Of a DNA stretch of 55,450 nucleotides, positions 25,082-33,654 are shown piece by piece. Under the pieces are notes generated by a model, which searched no databases, had not been told where the DNA came from, and saw nothing but the letters and a program-made list of their open reading frames with translations. Source of the DNA: an uncultured Sulfolobales archaeon. GTDB lineage: Archaea; Thermoproteota; Thermoprotei_A; Sulfolobales; Desulfurococcaceae. Made by a program: the position numbers and the translations under genes. Location of the stretch: NCBI GenBank assembly GCA_938045475.1, contig CALIML010000018.1, positions 1-55,450 of the forward strand. The letters are read 5' to 3'. Position 1 is the first letter of the stretch, and every line of letters begins with the position of its first letter.

Positions 25082-25508
25082 TATTCTATATTATTGTTAG
25101 AGCATTAATTGAATTGAAGTGCATTACTCCCTAAGTTACTGCAATTGAGGACGTAAGCTAGTAGTTGGAGCAAGGTGAGAGCCCTCCGTGAAGAAACTAA
25201 TTGCTTTAATTAGAGTCGAGGACTCGGCTAAAGTAATTGAATGCAAGCTTTAGTGCGATATGTAAATTCCAGCAAGTTTGCGGAGAGGAATAATTGAGGG
25301 TGGAGCTCAGTTAATCTCAATTAAGGCAGCTGAAGAGATCTCCGTGGAGACCGGATTAATGCTCAATCTACTGCATCTCCAATTACAGTAATTGACTGGC
25401 TCGTGAGCGGGGGGTGTAGTTCGTTCCCCCAAGTACTTTAATTAGGGGCTGGAGCTAAGTTATAGTGGTCGAGGCTGAGCCCCCAAAGATCTCGAGTGGG
25501 AGAGTCAT
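25082..25508. other. Gap rich in AATT dyads, probable gene remnant
   Basis: No intact gene is seen. The plus strand carries coding-like pieces in one register separated by stops, such as KKLIALIRVEDSAKVIE and GIIEGGAQLISIKAAEEIS, which suggests a decayed gene. TAATTG/CAATTA-type half-sites recur about eight times (for example CAATTACAGTAATTG near 25380-25394). A GGGGG...CCCCC pair brackets an 11-base loop near 25410-25430. The dyads could be binding sites of an Lrp- or HTH-type regulator, or just AT-rich decay. Confidence 0.4.
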
Positions 25509-26015
25509 TTGGCTGAGGAAGCTAGGGTAAAGCTGTGGGAGAAGTTCTCGATCACTCTAAGGGATGCAGGGCTTAGGCCTGAAAACTACGTAGAGGAGTT
25601 CAACTGGTTTTGGGAGGATGTGAAGGACCTTCCTTTTGAAAGACAGCGGGCGCTCTTAGAGGACTTAACTAGATCAATTGTTGCTAGAGTCAAGCCACCA
25701 ACTTTGATTGCTCCTCCAACAACTCCCCCACCACCTCCATTATTCCTACTGCCAGGGGCTGCGAGTATGGCCCGCCTACACAGCGGGAGAGCCCTCAAGA
25801 GCCCTGAAGACTTAGCCACACACTACTTGGAGAGGCCGTCCCTGCCTCCAAGAATTTATGAGGCATGGCCTGAATACATGCTTAAACGCTTTAGGGAACC
25901 CTCCCTAGCGGGAATAGCTACCTTAATAGCTATTTTAAGCATTAAGTATAGAATAGTTAACCCAACGTACTGGGGATTGCTCAAGATTCTGAGGAAGCTG
26001 ACCGGAGTAGAGTAG
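25509..26015 (+). CDS. Unknown protein with proline-rich linker
   Basis: A 168-residue protein I do not recognise. Residues 1-60 are charged and helical (VKLWEKFSITLRDAGLRPEN, then a WFWEDVKDLPFERQRALLED helix). Residues 62-78 form a proline-rich linker (PPTLIAPPTTPPPPP). A second region follows with a hydrophobic segment near residue 135 (LAGIATLIAILSIKYRIV), which could be one membrane helix or a buried helix. The start is TTG 25509. No Shine-Dalgarno is obvious and a TATA-like element is weak. It stands alone between two gaps. It could be a membrane-anchored adaptor, but nothing supports a specific role. Confidence 0.5.
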   Translation: MAEEARVKLWEKFSITLRDAGLRPENYVEEFNWFWEDVKDLPFERQRALLEDLTRSIVARVKPPTLIAPPTTPPPPPLFLLPGAASMARLHSGRALKSPEDLATHYLERPSLPPRIYEAWPEYMLKRFREPSLAGIATLIAILSIKYRIVNPTYWGLLKILRKLTGVE

Positions 26016-26196
26016 CTGAGCAGAATATCGTTGCAGAGCGTATTTGTAACACTACTTATTGCCTTAAAGTGAATCCTTGAGAGTTACTGAGAAATAGCCC
26101 TCTAGCTACAAGTACTTCCATAGCTCTATAGCTGGCAGAAGATACTTTACGACGCATGGTGATTTCATCTTGCTTCCTTAATATTTTGACAACATT

Positions 26197-26230
26197 TGTA
26201 TAACCGTTAAAAATATAACAGTGTTATACA
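26197..26230. promoter_or_regulatory. Palindromic operator/promoter of the cysteine synthase fusion gene
   Basis: Two linked dyads overlap the promoter. The outer arms TGTATAAC (26197-26204) and GTTATACA (26223-26230) are perfect complements 18 bases apart. Within them TATAACAGTGTTATA (26214-26228) is itself a perfect palindrome around AGT, and TAACCGTTA (26201-26209) is a smaller one. The half-site TATAAC therefore occurs at 26199 and 26214 on the plus strand and at 26228 on the minus strand. The cluster lies 23-56 bases before the ATG, where TATA box and repressor site would coincide. Confidence 0.65.
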
Positions 26231-26252
26231 TTCTAGTTTAATAGGGCTTAAA

Positions 26253-27623
26253 ATGTCCGAGAACTACGGTGAAATACACATTGAGAGAAAAGTAGGTGTG
26301 CCACTGGAGTTTTTAAAAAGCAGACTCGAACTCATACCGCTGAAGAACGTTAAAGCATCTATGCAAATAGATTTGAAGGATGCATTACCTGTCTATGCGA
26401 AGTTTCTTAAGACAGGAGTCGTTGACACACCTCTAATTATAGATAGGAAAACAAGCATTCTACTAGACGGCTATGAAGCATTCCAGGCATTAGACCTGCT
26501 TTCAGCTGGAAGGGCGCCGGCATTCAGAATAGACATAAATGACGTGGAGATAGAGACTGCAGAAGGCTTAACGAAAGAAGCTATCTTAGAAGCAGGACTT
26601 AGGGGGGAGAAGCTTCCGCCAAGAAGCTTTAAACTCCTAACTGAGCAGGCTAGGATAAGTGTTCCATTGATAAAGCTGTTTAAGAGAGAGAAGCTAAGTA
26701 GGAAAGCGCTGAAAGTCTACAACAGCACTTTAGAGCTCCTCTATGAAGGCTGGCCCACACCTCTCGTAAAGCTGAATTCCCTATCAACAGGCGATAGAAG
26801 CGTTTGGGCAAAGCTCGAGTGCTACAATCCCTTCAGCAACAGCGTTAAAGATAGAATAGCGTGGTCCATGATCAAGGAGGTCATGGAAAATAGAGGTCTC
26901 AAGCAGATTTTGTATGAAGCAACATCTACAAACACTGGTATAGCTCTAACTTCAATAGCGAACATTCTTGGATTAAAAGCAGTGCTTTACATCCCAATGA
27001 CCATACAGAAAGTGAGCGACATATACCTAAAAGTCCTCGGAGCAGAAGTTATTAGAATGCCCGTAAGCTTAACAGTTGAAGCAATAAGTCAAGTAGACTC
27101 AGAGGCAAAAGCCCGAGGAGCTACTCACTTAAACCAGTTTGAAAATGACGCTAATCTCAAAGTACACCTCAAATATACAGCGAGGGAATTAGATGATCAG
27201 TTGACAAGCCTGAACCTAAAGCCAACATGTATAATCGGTGGAGTAGGGACTTCAGGCCACATGAGCGCTATATCCATTCGCTTCAAAGCCAAATATGGAG
27301 ACAGCGTCAAAATAGTCGGCGTCCAACCAGCGCCGAACGAAGTAATTCCAGGCATTAGAAGAGTTGAAACAGGCATGAAGTGGATACATTGGGTAGACTT
27401 CGACGAAATAATAGACGTCAAACAGTCTGAAGCAATAAAAACCGCCATAAAAGTAGCGAGGAGAGAAGGCCTCTTAATAGGGTTAAGCGCAGGCGCCGTA
27501 GTCCACGCCTTCGAAGAAATAGCCGGGGAAAAAGACGTGTACGTCCTCGTCTTTCCAGACAGCGGATACAAGTACGCAGAACAGTTTGAAAAATACTTGG
27601 CGGGCACGCAAAGCAAGAACTAG
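26253..27623 (+). CDS. Cysteine synthase (O-phosphoserine sulfhydrylase type) fused to a ParB/SerK-like N-terminal domain
   Basis: A 456-residue two-domain protein. Residues 1 to about 120 resemble the ParB-fold family of the archaeal ADP-dependent serine kinase SerK (PLIIDRKTSILLDGYEAFQA). Residues about 150-456 are a PLP enzyme of the cysteine synthase family: PLP lysine K199 in NSVKDRIAW, the substrate loop EATSTNTGIAL, the phosphate-binding GGVGTSGHMSAI, and PGIRRVETGMKW, which fits O-phosphoserine sulfhydrylases such as that of Aeropyrum pernix. SerK makes O-phosphoserine and this enzyme would turn it into cysteine with sulfide, so the fusion could join both steps. However, the SerK motif DGHHR reads DGYEA here, so the first domain may be a sensor rather than a kinase. 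A palindromic operator lies before the ATG. Confidence 0.85.
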   Translation: MSENYGEIHIERKVGVPLEFLKSRLELIPLKNVKASMQIDLKDALPVYAKFLKTGVVDTPLIIDRKTSILLDGYEAFQALDLLSAGRAPAFRIDINDVEIETAEGLTKEAILEAGLRGEKLPPRSFKLLTEQARISVPLIKLFKREKLSRKALKVYNSTLELLYEGWPTPLVKLNSLSTGDRSVWAKLECYNPFSNSVKDRIAWSMIKEVMENRGLKQILYEATSTNTGIALTSIANILGLKAVLYIPMTIQKVSDIYLKVLGAEVIRMPVSLTVEAISQVDSEAKARGATHLNQFENDANLKVHLKYTARELDDQLTSLNLKPTCIIGGVGTSGHMSAISIRFKAKYGDSVKIVGVQPAPNEVIPGIRRVETGMKWIHWVDFDEIIDVKQSEAIKTAIKVARREGLLIGLSAGAVVHAFEEIAGEKDVYVLVFPDSGYKYAEQFEKYLAGTQSKN

Positions 27624-28307
27624 CGGGACCTACGCCAAGTATTTCAGCTGTCGCTAAAACCTGAACTTAGAGCATTCAAAGCCTGCTAAAGCCTGCTCTT
27701 GTTAAAAGCTTCAAGAGCGTTTAGCCGTTCCGATCGAGCGTAAACTATCGTTCACTCGATCTTCCCTCCTCATGTCATTGGAGGACTTTCGGGGGTGAAT
27801 GGATGAAGACCCCACATCTATCTTTTTCCAGGTAATTATTAAAGTGATTTAAGTTGATGAGGTCTACGGTAGATAGAAACAGTTTTCTTCCCCACTTCAA
27901 ACTCCCTTCCTGAAATAGCATGCCGCGTGGAGCATAGCTCATCTAATGCGACGCCCTAATCTTTTTCAAGCCAGTGTTAGAACTCCTGGTTCTATAGTTC
28001 ATGTAAAGCTCCGCTAAGTATTCTGTTTTCGCTTCACTCAACTGATCTTCTATTGAGACTGGGAATAATTGCGATCCCATCCATCGTAGGCGTACTTTAA
28101 TTTCAGTAGCGTGTCTCCAAGGCCTCCCTTAACGTAGGCATTAAAGACGTATTTCAGGCCTTCACGAGGGCATCACTGTGGATCGAGGGTGCTGGCGTTT
28201 ATAAGCTATGTGAAGGCTTTATTTTATTGATGAAGCTTTTAGCGCCTTAGGCTATGGTAGTGGGGGATGGGCTTGCTTGAAGTAGTCGATGAGCAGAGGG
28301 GGTTGAA
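27624..28307. other. Gap containing a decayed gene
   Basis: Apart from the pseudogene on the minus strand (27839-28166) nothing is recognised in these 680 bases. A run near 27732-27762 has short complementary arms (CGATCGAG and CTCGATC, about 23 bases apart) that could form a hairpin after the cysteine synthase gene, possibly a terminator. The right end holds the ribosome binding site region GAGGGGG of the DUF1614 gene. Confidence 0.4.
27839..28166 (-). pseudogene. Decayed gene of unknown family (three frames)
   Basis: Reading the minus strand from 28166 gives protein-like sequence that changes register. The first frame (28166-28050) encodes LKYVFNAYVKGGLGDTLLKL and ends at TAG. The second (about 28047-27943) encodes EDQLSEAKTEYLAELYMNYR and ends at TAG. 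The third (about 27945-27839) encodes DELCSTRHAISGREFEVGKK and ends at TAA. The segments follow on without gaps, as expected for a gene broken by frameshifts and stops. No start codon or promoter is obvious. I do not recognise the parent family. Confidence 0.5.
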
Positions 28308-28940
28308 TTGATTAAGACATGGCTGGGTGGGGTTGGAGTAGGTGGGCTTAAGCAATTGGCTTCATTGATTGCATCCGGTGTAGCAGTAATGCTCTGCCTC
28401 ACGGTTCTCGAGTTTGAGTTTCTTGAAGCTCTTACGGTATCAGCACTATATGTCCTCCCTCTCGCAGCTTCGTCGAGGTACAGCATTAGGGTCTATAGGA
28501 ATGTATCAGTGAACGTTGGAGCTCTATCCCCGGTAACCATGTCTCTTGCCCAAGTAGCTTTACTGAGCAAGCTAATACCTCTGCACACTTATGCAATCCT
28601 TGTAGTTATTTCATCAATAATTACTTGGGCTTCAAGCAGCTACATTGAGGGGGAAGGCATTGGAGTCCACGCATTAGCTCCAGCGCTCACTGCATCATCT
28701 ATTTCAGCGATATACGTAGAGTTACTGAAGGCTGAGCCAGCTCTATCGGCTCCAATAGCGTATTCATTAAGTGCGTTAAGCGTCTTAGTGGGTGCAGATA
28801 TAGCTGCTGCAGCCCCCCTCTACTCAAGGGGGAGTGAAGTAGAGGTAGGGGGTTGGGGTCCTCTAGACTCAATAACTCTCTCCCCAACTATATCCGCACT
28901 TCTCAGCATGGCCTTAGCGTGCTTGCAGCATGGGGTTTAA
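28308..28940 (+). CDS. DUF1614-like multi-span membrane protein
   Basis: A 210-residue integral membrane protein with about six helices. The C-terminal half, ending LVGADIAAAAPLY then GGWGPLDSITLSPTISALLS, resembles the DUF1614 family, whose members share an ADI/L motif followed by a GGxGxxDxIxL loop. The function of the family is unknown. The start is TTG 28308, preceded by GAGGGGG. It overlaps no neighbour; the Lrp gene promoter begins just after its stop. A longer reading frame starting within it on the plus strand (28853) is an artefact of the Lrp gene frame running upstream. Confidence 0.6.
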   Translation: MIKTWLGGVGVGGLKQLASLIASGVAVMLCLTVLEFEFLEALTVSALYVLPLAASSRYSIRVYRNVSVNVGALSPVTMSLAQVALLSKLIPLHTYAILVVISSIITWASSSYIEGEGIGVHALAPALTASSISAIYVELLKAEPALSAPIAYSLSALSVLVGADIAAAAPLYSRGSEVEVGGWGPLDSITLSPTISALLSMALACLQHGV

Positions 28941-28978
28941 GGTTAAAATTATCCTTGAGCCACTGTATCTATGTATGG

Positions 28979-29443
28979 GTGCAGCAATTGAGTCAATTCA
29001 TTGAAATAGATGAATTGGATAGAGATATACTTAGAGAGCTTAGAGTTGATGCAAGGCAGTCCTACAGGAGGCTGGCTGAGAAACTGGGTGTAAGCCCGGC
29101 AACCATAATACTTAGGATAAGGAGATTGATGAAGAGGGGTATTGTAAGGGCGTTCACAATAGAACTTGATTTAGCGAAGCTGGGATTTCAATCGATGGCC
29201 TTCATAATGGTTAAACTAGATCCAAAGAAGTCCAGGACTTCCATAGAGTTATTGAAGAAGGATCCGAACGTAGCTGAGCTATATGAAGTGACGGGGGACT
29301 ACCACGCATTAATGAAGGTTTACTCAAGAGATCCTAGGGAGCTTGCAAGCATTATAGATAGAGTGAGGCTTACCGACGGCATTAATGATGTAAGCATCAT
29401 ATACGTGTTGAGGTGTGTTAAGGAGGGAGTAGTTGGAGTTTAA
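28979..29443 (+). CDS. Lrp/AsnC family transcription regulator
   Basis: A 154-residue regulator with an N-terminal winged helix-turn-helix (LDRDILRELRVDARQSYRRL then KLGVSPATIILRIRRLMKRG) and a C-terminal RAM/ligand domain (VAELYEVTGDYHALMKV). Archaeal members respond to amino acids and bind palindromic sites as oligomers. GTG 28979 is chosen because TTAAAATTATC at about 28944-28953 is a likely TATA box 26-30 bases before, giving a leaderless start; the much longer open frame upstream has no family similarity. It could regulate the neighbouring RimK-like gene or be global. Confidence 0.9.
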   Translation: MQQLSQFIEIDELDRDILRELRVDARQSYRRLAEKLGVSPATIILRIRRLMKRGIVRAFTIELDLAKLGFQSMAFIMVKLDPKKSRTSIELLKKDPNVAELYEVTGDYHALMKVYSRDPRELASIIDRVRLTDGINDVSIIYVLRCVKEGVVGV

Positions 29444-29500
29444 TCAGTTGAGAACTCGATATCACTGCCTTAAAAGGCTCAACCGGTTCACTAATCATCA

Positions 29501-30394
29501 CTACTTCCTAGCTTTAGACACTACGTACTCTATAATATGTTCTGCTGGATTCACTCCAGTAGCCATCATTAACCCCCTCCACTGGGGAGATGCATTTACC
29601 TCAATGACGTACTTACAGTTGTCTCTGCCGACCACTATGTCTACTCCAGCGTAGTCTAGGTCGAGGGCTTTAGATGCTTTAACGCCTAGTTCGTATAACT
29701 CAGGGTCATCGCTCTCCCTTAACATGACTCCCCTCGCTCCCTGAGCTATGTTAGTCTTCCAGCCTCTCGATATGACTCTCTTCATTGCGCCTACGACTCT
29801 TTCACCTACTACGAATACTCTCACGTCATAGCCTGGCTTAGGTATGTACTTCTGAATATACGTTGGCTGCTTAAATGCTGTGAGGCTCTTACTTATTTGA
29901 AAAGCTATATCAGTGTTGCTTACTAAAGCTGATCCAAGCCCCAGGCTCCCTATTATAGGCTTAAAAACGCTTGAGCCCATTTTTTCAACAGCCTTCATTG
30001 CTGTAAACGGGTTTTCCGTAACTATGGTTTCGGGGACCCTTATGTTTGAACTATGTAACTTCACTAAGGCAGTCCACTTATCTCTTGCTTGAAGCATGGA
30101 TGCCGGTTTATTCACTACTACTGTCCCAGAGATCCTGAGTGCGTCGAGAATGCCTATTCTCTTCACTAGCTGCTCAACGCTTGGATTTATGCCTAGGCTT
30201 CTCACAACAATTGCATCTACGCTAAATCCTTTTGCAAAAGGCTGTACAACTACGCCTCTGTCAGTTATTGCAGCATCTATATCCTGGATCCTGTAGTACC
30301 TGGCTACATGGCCCTTTCTCTTAGCGTACTTCACTAACTCGCTGACGCTCCACGTCGGTGTGCTTGAGTGATGAACTACAGCTACTTTAGCCAA
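29501..30394 (-). CDS. RimK-like ATP-grasp ligase (possibly MptN-type)
   Basis: A 297-residue ATP-grasp amino-acid ligase of the RimK family, which adds glutamate or a similar amino acid to a carboxylate. Visible are RSLGINPSVEQLVKR, VVNKPASMLQARDKWTALVK, the phosphate-binding FKPIIGSLGLGS, QKYIPKPGYDVRVFVVG, and the metal-binding DYAGVDIVVG with YVIEVNASPQW. The best-known archaeal relatives are the tetrahydromethanopterin:glutamate ligase MptN, the F420 ligases CofF, and LysX; the general layout is nearest MptN, but this is not decided. The start is ATG 30394. The four-helix membrane protein lies 34 bases upstream in the same direction, suggesting co-transcription. Confidence 0.78.
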   Translation of the reverse strand: MAKVAVVHHSSTPTWSVSELVKYAKRKGHVARYYRIQDIDAAITDRGVVVQPFAKGFSVDAIVVRSLGINPSVEQLVKRIGILDALRISGTVVVNKPASMLQARDKWTALVKLHSSNIRVPETIVTENPFTAMKAVEKMGSSVFKPIIGSLGLGSALVSNTDIAFQISKSLTAFKQPTYIQKYIPKPGYDVRVFVVGERVVGAMKRVISRGWKTNIAQGARGVMLRESDDPELYELGVKASKALDLDYAGVDIVVGRDNCKYVIEVNASPQWRGLMMATGVNPAEHIIEYVVSKARK

Positions 30395-30428
30395 GTTAAA
30401 CCCCCCCTGCTTCTGGATGCCTTACGCC

Positions 30429-30779
30429 TCATTTAAGTTTGCTTAGGCGCACTGCTGTAATAACTATGCTTGCTAACACTATAATTGATGTAGACGCGAC
30501 GTACATCGTTAGTGAAGTCGTTTGAGCAGCATTAATGAAGAGCCCTGTGGCCAGCCCAAAGACTATTGAGAGAGCGTGGAGTGAAATTATGGAGAATGAG
30601 TCGAGCCAGCTTACGTAAGGTCTTGAAGCTAAGTACGCGCTGTAGCAAATAATTAAGGCGATCAAGGCAGTGCCATAGATTATTGACTCGCTGGAGAAAG
30701 CAGCAGATGTATACGTGGAAAACAAGTACGCTAACGCAATCGATAGAGCTAGAGCCTTTTTACTCAATAAAGCCTTCAT
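30429..30779 (-). CDS. Four-helix membrane protein, unknown
   Basis: A 116-residue hydrophobic protein with four predicted membrane helices (SIALAYLFSTYTSAAF, IYGTALIALIICYSAYLA, SIISLHALSIVFGLATGLFI, MYVASTSIIVLASIVITAV) and short basic ends. I recognise no family. The start is ATG 30779 and the stop lies about 35 bases before the RimK-like gene. Divergent from the DUF72 gene. The four-helix layout and length resemble many small archaeal membrane proteins without assigned role. Confidence 0.6.
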   Translation of the reverse strand: MKALLSKKALALSIALAYLFSTYTSAAFSSESIIYGTALIALIICYSAYLASRPYVSWLDSFSIISLHALSIVFGLATGLFINAAQTTSLTMYVASTSIIVLASIVITAVRLSKLK

Positions 30780-30925
30780 ATAGCCCCACTAGGACAAGCA
30801 TATGGAGTGCAGTAAATAAGGCTTTTCCTAAATAACTCCAGTTGAATGGAGATGCGTTTAAAAACGGCTCTGCAAAAGCGCTGATTAACGTATTAAAAGC
30901 TAAGGAGCTTAAATGGTGGAAGCGC

Positions 30926-31624
30926 TTGGAGATTTACGTAGGCACATCCGGCTGGCTATACGGCTGGAATAAGGAAAGATCGCTTGATTGGTACGTCAAG
31001 TACAGCACGCTTAATGCAGTAGAGCTAAACGCATCCTTCTACAGGTATCCCTACTTAAGCCAAGTTAAGTCGTGGAGTGTTCGCGGAAGAGCTCTCAGAT
31101 GGGCTATTAAAGTCCATAGCTCGATCACTCACTTAAGGAAGCTTTCTCAAAAAGCCCTCGGCAACTGGCTTAAGTTTAGGGAGTTGTTTAAGCCAATGGA
31201 TGAACTCATAGACTTTTACTTATTTCAACTACCTCCATCAATGAAGGCGTGTGGGGATAACTTGAGTAAAGTGAAGACGTTTGCGCAAAGCACCGGGCTT
31301 AGGGATAGGTTTGCATTAGAGTTCAGGCATGAGTCGTGGTTTAATGAAGAAGCGCTCAAAGAGCTGGAGCCCCTAGGAATAACAGTGGTTTCAATAGATT
31401 CACCCATTGGCACATACATTTGGAGCTCCAACAGGATCGTGTACTTGAGGATGCACGGCAGAAGCTCTTGGTACACGCACGATTACTCTATGGGGGAACT
31501 AGAGGGACTCGCTGATTACATCACTGGGCTAAAGCCTCTTAAACTATACGTATTCTTCAACAACAACCACTGGATGCTTGATAACGCTAAGTCTATGTTA
31601 AATATGCTGAGTAGATTGCTCTAG
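30926..31624 (+). CDS. DUF72 family protein (YecE-like)
   Basis: About 232 residues, a TIM-barrel-like protein of the DUF72 family. The N-terminus IYVGTSGWLYGWNK is the family hallmark, followed by VELNASFYRYP, FALEFRHESWF, and YLRMHGRSSWYTHDY. The biochemical role is unknown. TTG 30926 is chosen over an upstream TTG at 30842: GGTGG lies 8 bases before it, a TATA-like TTTAAAAAC at 30854-30862 would start transcription near 30885, and the family start falls just after it. Its TAG stop is shared as CTAG with the stop of the convergent S16 protease gene. Confidence 0.83.
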   Translation: MEIYVGTSGWLYGWNKERSLDWYVKYSTLNAVELNASFYRYPYLSQVKSWSVRGRALRWAIKVHSSITHLRKLSQKALGNWLKFRELFKPMDELIDFYLFQLPPSMKACGDNLSKVKTFAQSTGLRDRFALEFRHESWFNEEALKELEPLGITVVSIDSPIGTYIWSSNRIVYLRMHGRSSWYTHDYSMGELEGLADYITGLKPLKLYVFFNNNHWMLDNAKSMLNMLSRLL

Positions 31625-33573
31625 CCGCCGAGCTCCATGGATTGCTGTCTCCCAACGCTTCTCGAACTCTTCAATAAATACATGGCTGTGAGCCCAACAA
31701 CTAGCCCTGCCGCAAACGATGCCAGCATCCCTAAATACCATAAGTTAGCCACGCCTCCTCCGGGAGCTTTACTAGGCGCACTCGGAGCTCCTTGGGGAGG
31801 CGCACTAGTTAATTGAATTGATTGAGGAGCTCTACTCAACGTTAAAGCGGCCTTAGAGTAGAGTATTGACATAACGTATGAGACTAATGCATCGTCTATA
31901 GCTTCATTATCTTCAGCCTCCGCGCCATAATAATAGTAGTAGATTGCCATGAGTGATGAGAAGTTCGTTGAACATAGGGAGAATAAAGCCTCTCTGCCTA
32001 CAGCTTTAGCTAACTCCCTATCTACCTCCTCGCTCACGCTGAATAGCTTGTGTATAGCTGTAATTCCATAAGCTGATGCATAAATGCTCTCCCCTAAAAC
32101 CCCAATAGCGTCGCCTACTGCTAGAGCGCCTGCGGCTCTACTAATATGATCTTGGGCGACTTCGTAGTCCGGAGCGCTTACCCCAAGGTCTCCTATGAGG
32201 GTTTGAGCATACGATACGACGCTGTCAGCCATGGCGTAAAGCATTGTAGTTAAAGTAGGAAGTGAGCCGGCATCAATGAGCTCCCCCCTCCACTCCTGGA
32301 AAACTGTGGATAAATTCATCCATAGCTCAACTGTATATGCTCTTGCATAGCTGTATGAGAGGTAGCTGATGACTGTGGCTGTATCAGTGGAGTTCTGTGA
32401 TTTAGAGAAGCTATCTTGAGCATCATTGAATCTAACCTTGGCTCCAGCCAGTAACTCTATTGCGGGGTAACTTACGTATTGATCATGGCTTTGCCGATAG
32501 ATCTTTTCATAAAGCTCGACTATGGTTGAGTTAACTAAATCGCTTAATTCATTGATTGTGCACTCATTTGAGTATACTCTAGCTAACCAAAGTGCGTAAG
32601 TTGATGCATAAAGAGCTCTAAAAGCCACGTTGACTCCTAAGAGAGTGTAGTTGTTTGAAATCAAGTCTTCAGCCTGGCTAACTAACTCGCTTGCGCTCTG
32701 CAAGGCTCTTCTCACAGAACTCCTATAGATGTAGCTGACTTTACTTAGCGATTCATTCGCCTGCTCTAAGCTGCCTCTAGATAAGCTCACTATGTTTTCT
32801 CCGTGGGCCTTAATGCTCGTGGTAAAGCTCATTGGAAGATCAACTGTGTTAGCTGAACACTCAACTGTACGCCCATTAGTGAAGTACGTTAAGGCCTCTC
32901 TAACAGTTTTTACTTCAACTACTTTAACGCCGAGCATAGAGCCGTACTCAACTAAGTCTATCTGCCTGTAAGTAGTTCTTCTAACAGTGCCCCAAGGAAG
33001 TTTCTGCGTTTCAACTACTTGCTCAGTGTAGATTCTTTGGCCGAATGGTATTAGGAATACTTTAAACCCTGCTCCAGCCGATGCCTCGATCTTCTCCCTC
33101 AGCCCTCCCACAGGCCCTATTGATCCATCGGGGTTTATCATGCCCGTCATAGTTATGTCAGGACTTAAAGTAATGTTTAGCAATAGCGATATGAATCCAA
33201 CAGTCATTAATGCGCCAGCGCTGGGCCCTCCAATTATTGCCGTATTTGACTCCATTTCAACGAAGTAATCGTAGTTAAAGTAACTGGCCCCCGAAATACT
33301 TGATGCTACAAGAGCTGCCACTCTAGCTGAAGCCTGTGTATCTAGCTCAGTTAGAGGTGTAGCTGAAAAGAATACTTTGCCTGAGCCGGGGTAAGCTATT
33401 GTTAAGGCTACTTTAGACAATATTCCGCCTCCCCCACTACTGACTGCTGGAGCATACACAGTTATGCTCATCGACGATGAGTACTGGCTATAGGCTGTTG
33501 CATTAACTAATGACGTGAGGAGAATTATGAGGAGGAGAATCATTGAAGCAGCCCTCAAGTAAAGCCACCTCAC
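31621..33573 (-). CDS. Extracellular membrane-anchored Lon-type (S16) protease
   Basis: A 650-residue protein with an N-terminal signal peptide or anchor (residues 5-25, ASMILLLIILLTSLV) and a C-terminal membrane helix (about 618-640, WYLGMLASFAAGLVVGLTAM) with a basic tail, so the bulk faces outside. Residues about 45-240 are a Lon protease domain with the Ser-Lys dyad S118 (IIGGPSAGAL) and K161 (GGLREKIEAS), plus the GMINPDGSIGPVGG loop. It has no AAA ATPase. The remaining 350 residues are helical and unknown. ATP-independent proteolysis of surface proteins or signal cleavage is possible. The start ATG 33573 lies close to the divergent thiI promoter. Confidence 0.85.
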   Translation of the reverse strand: MRWLYLRAASMILLLIILLTSLVNATAYSQYSSSMSITVYAPAVSSGGGGILSKVALTIAYPGSGKVFFSATPLTELDTQASARVAALVASSISGASYFNYDYFVEMESNTAIIGGPSAGALMTVGFISLLLNITLSPDITMTGMINPDGSIGPVGGLREKIEASAGAGFKVFLIPFGQRIYTEQVVETQKLPWGTVRRTTYRQIDLVEYGSMLGVKVVEVKTVREALTYFTNGRTVECSANTVDLPMSFTTSIKAHGENIVSLSRGSLEQANESLSKVSYIYRSSVRRALQSASELVSQAEDLISNNYTLLGVNVAFRALYASTYALWLARVYSNECTINELSDLVNSTIVELYEKIYRQSHDQYVSYPAIELLAGAKVRFNDAQDSFSKSQNSTDTATVISYLSYSYARAYTVELWMNLSTVFQEWRGELIDAGSLPTLTTMLYAMADSVVSYAQTLIGDLGVSAPDYEVAQDHISRAAGALAVGDAIGVLGESIYASAYGITAIHKLFSVSEEVDRELAKAVGREALFSLCSTNFSSLMAIYYYYYGAEAEDNEAIDDALVSYVMSILYSKAALTLSRAPQSIQLTSAPPQGAPSAPSKAPGGGVANLWYLGMLASFAAGLVVGLTAMYLLKSSRSVGRQQSMELGG

Positions 33574-33654
33574 TTAGGGGAGAGATATGACTTTAAGTAC
33601 TTTATAAGCCTTTTTAAGTAATCTAAGTACGGATGCATTAAAGAGGATGCTGCG

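Noticed and set aside
28853-28978. N-terminal extension of the Lrp-family frame
   Set aside because: It overlaps the DUF1614 gene, lacks similarity, and a TATA box lies within it, so the real start is about 28979.
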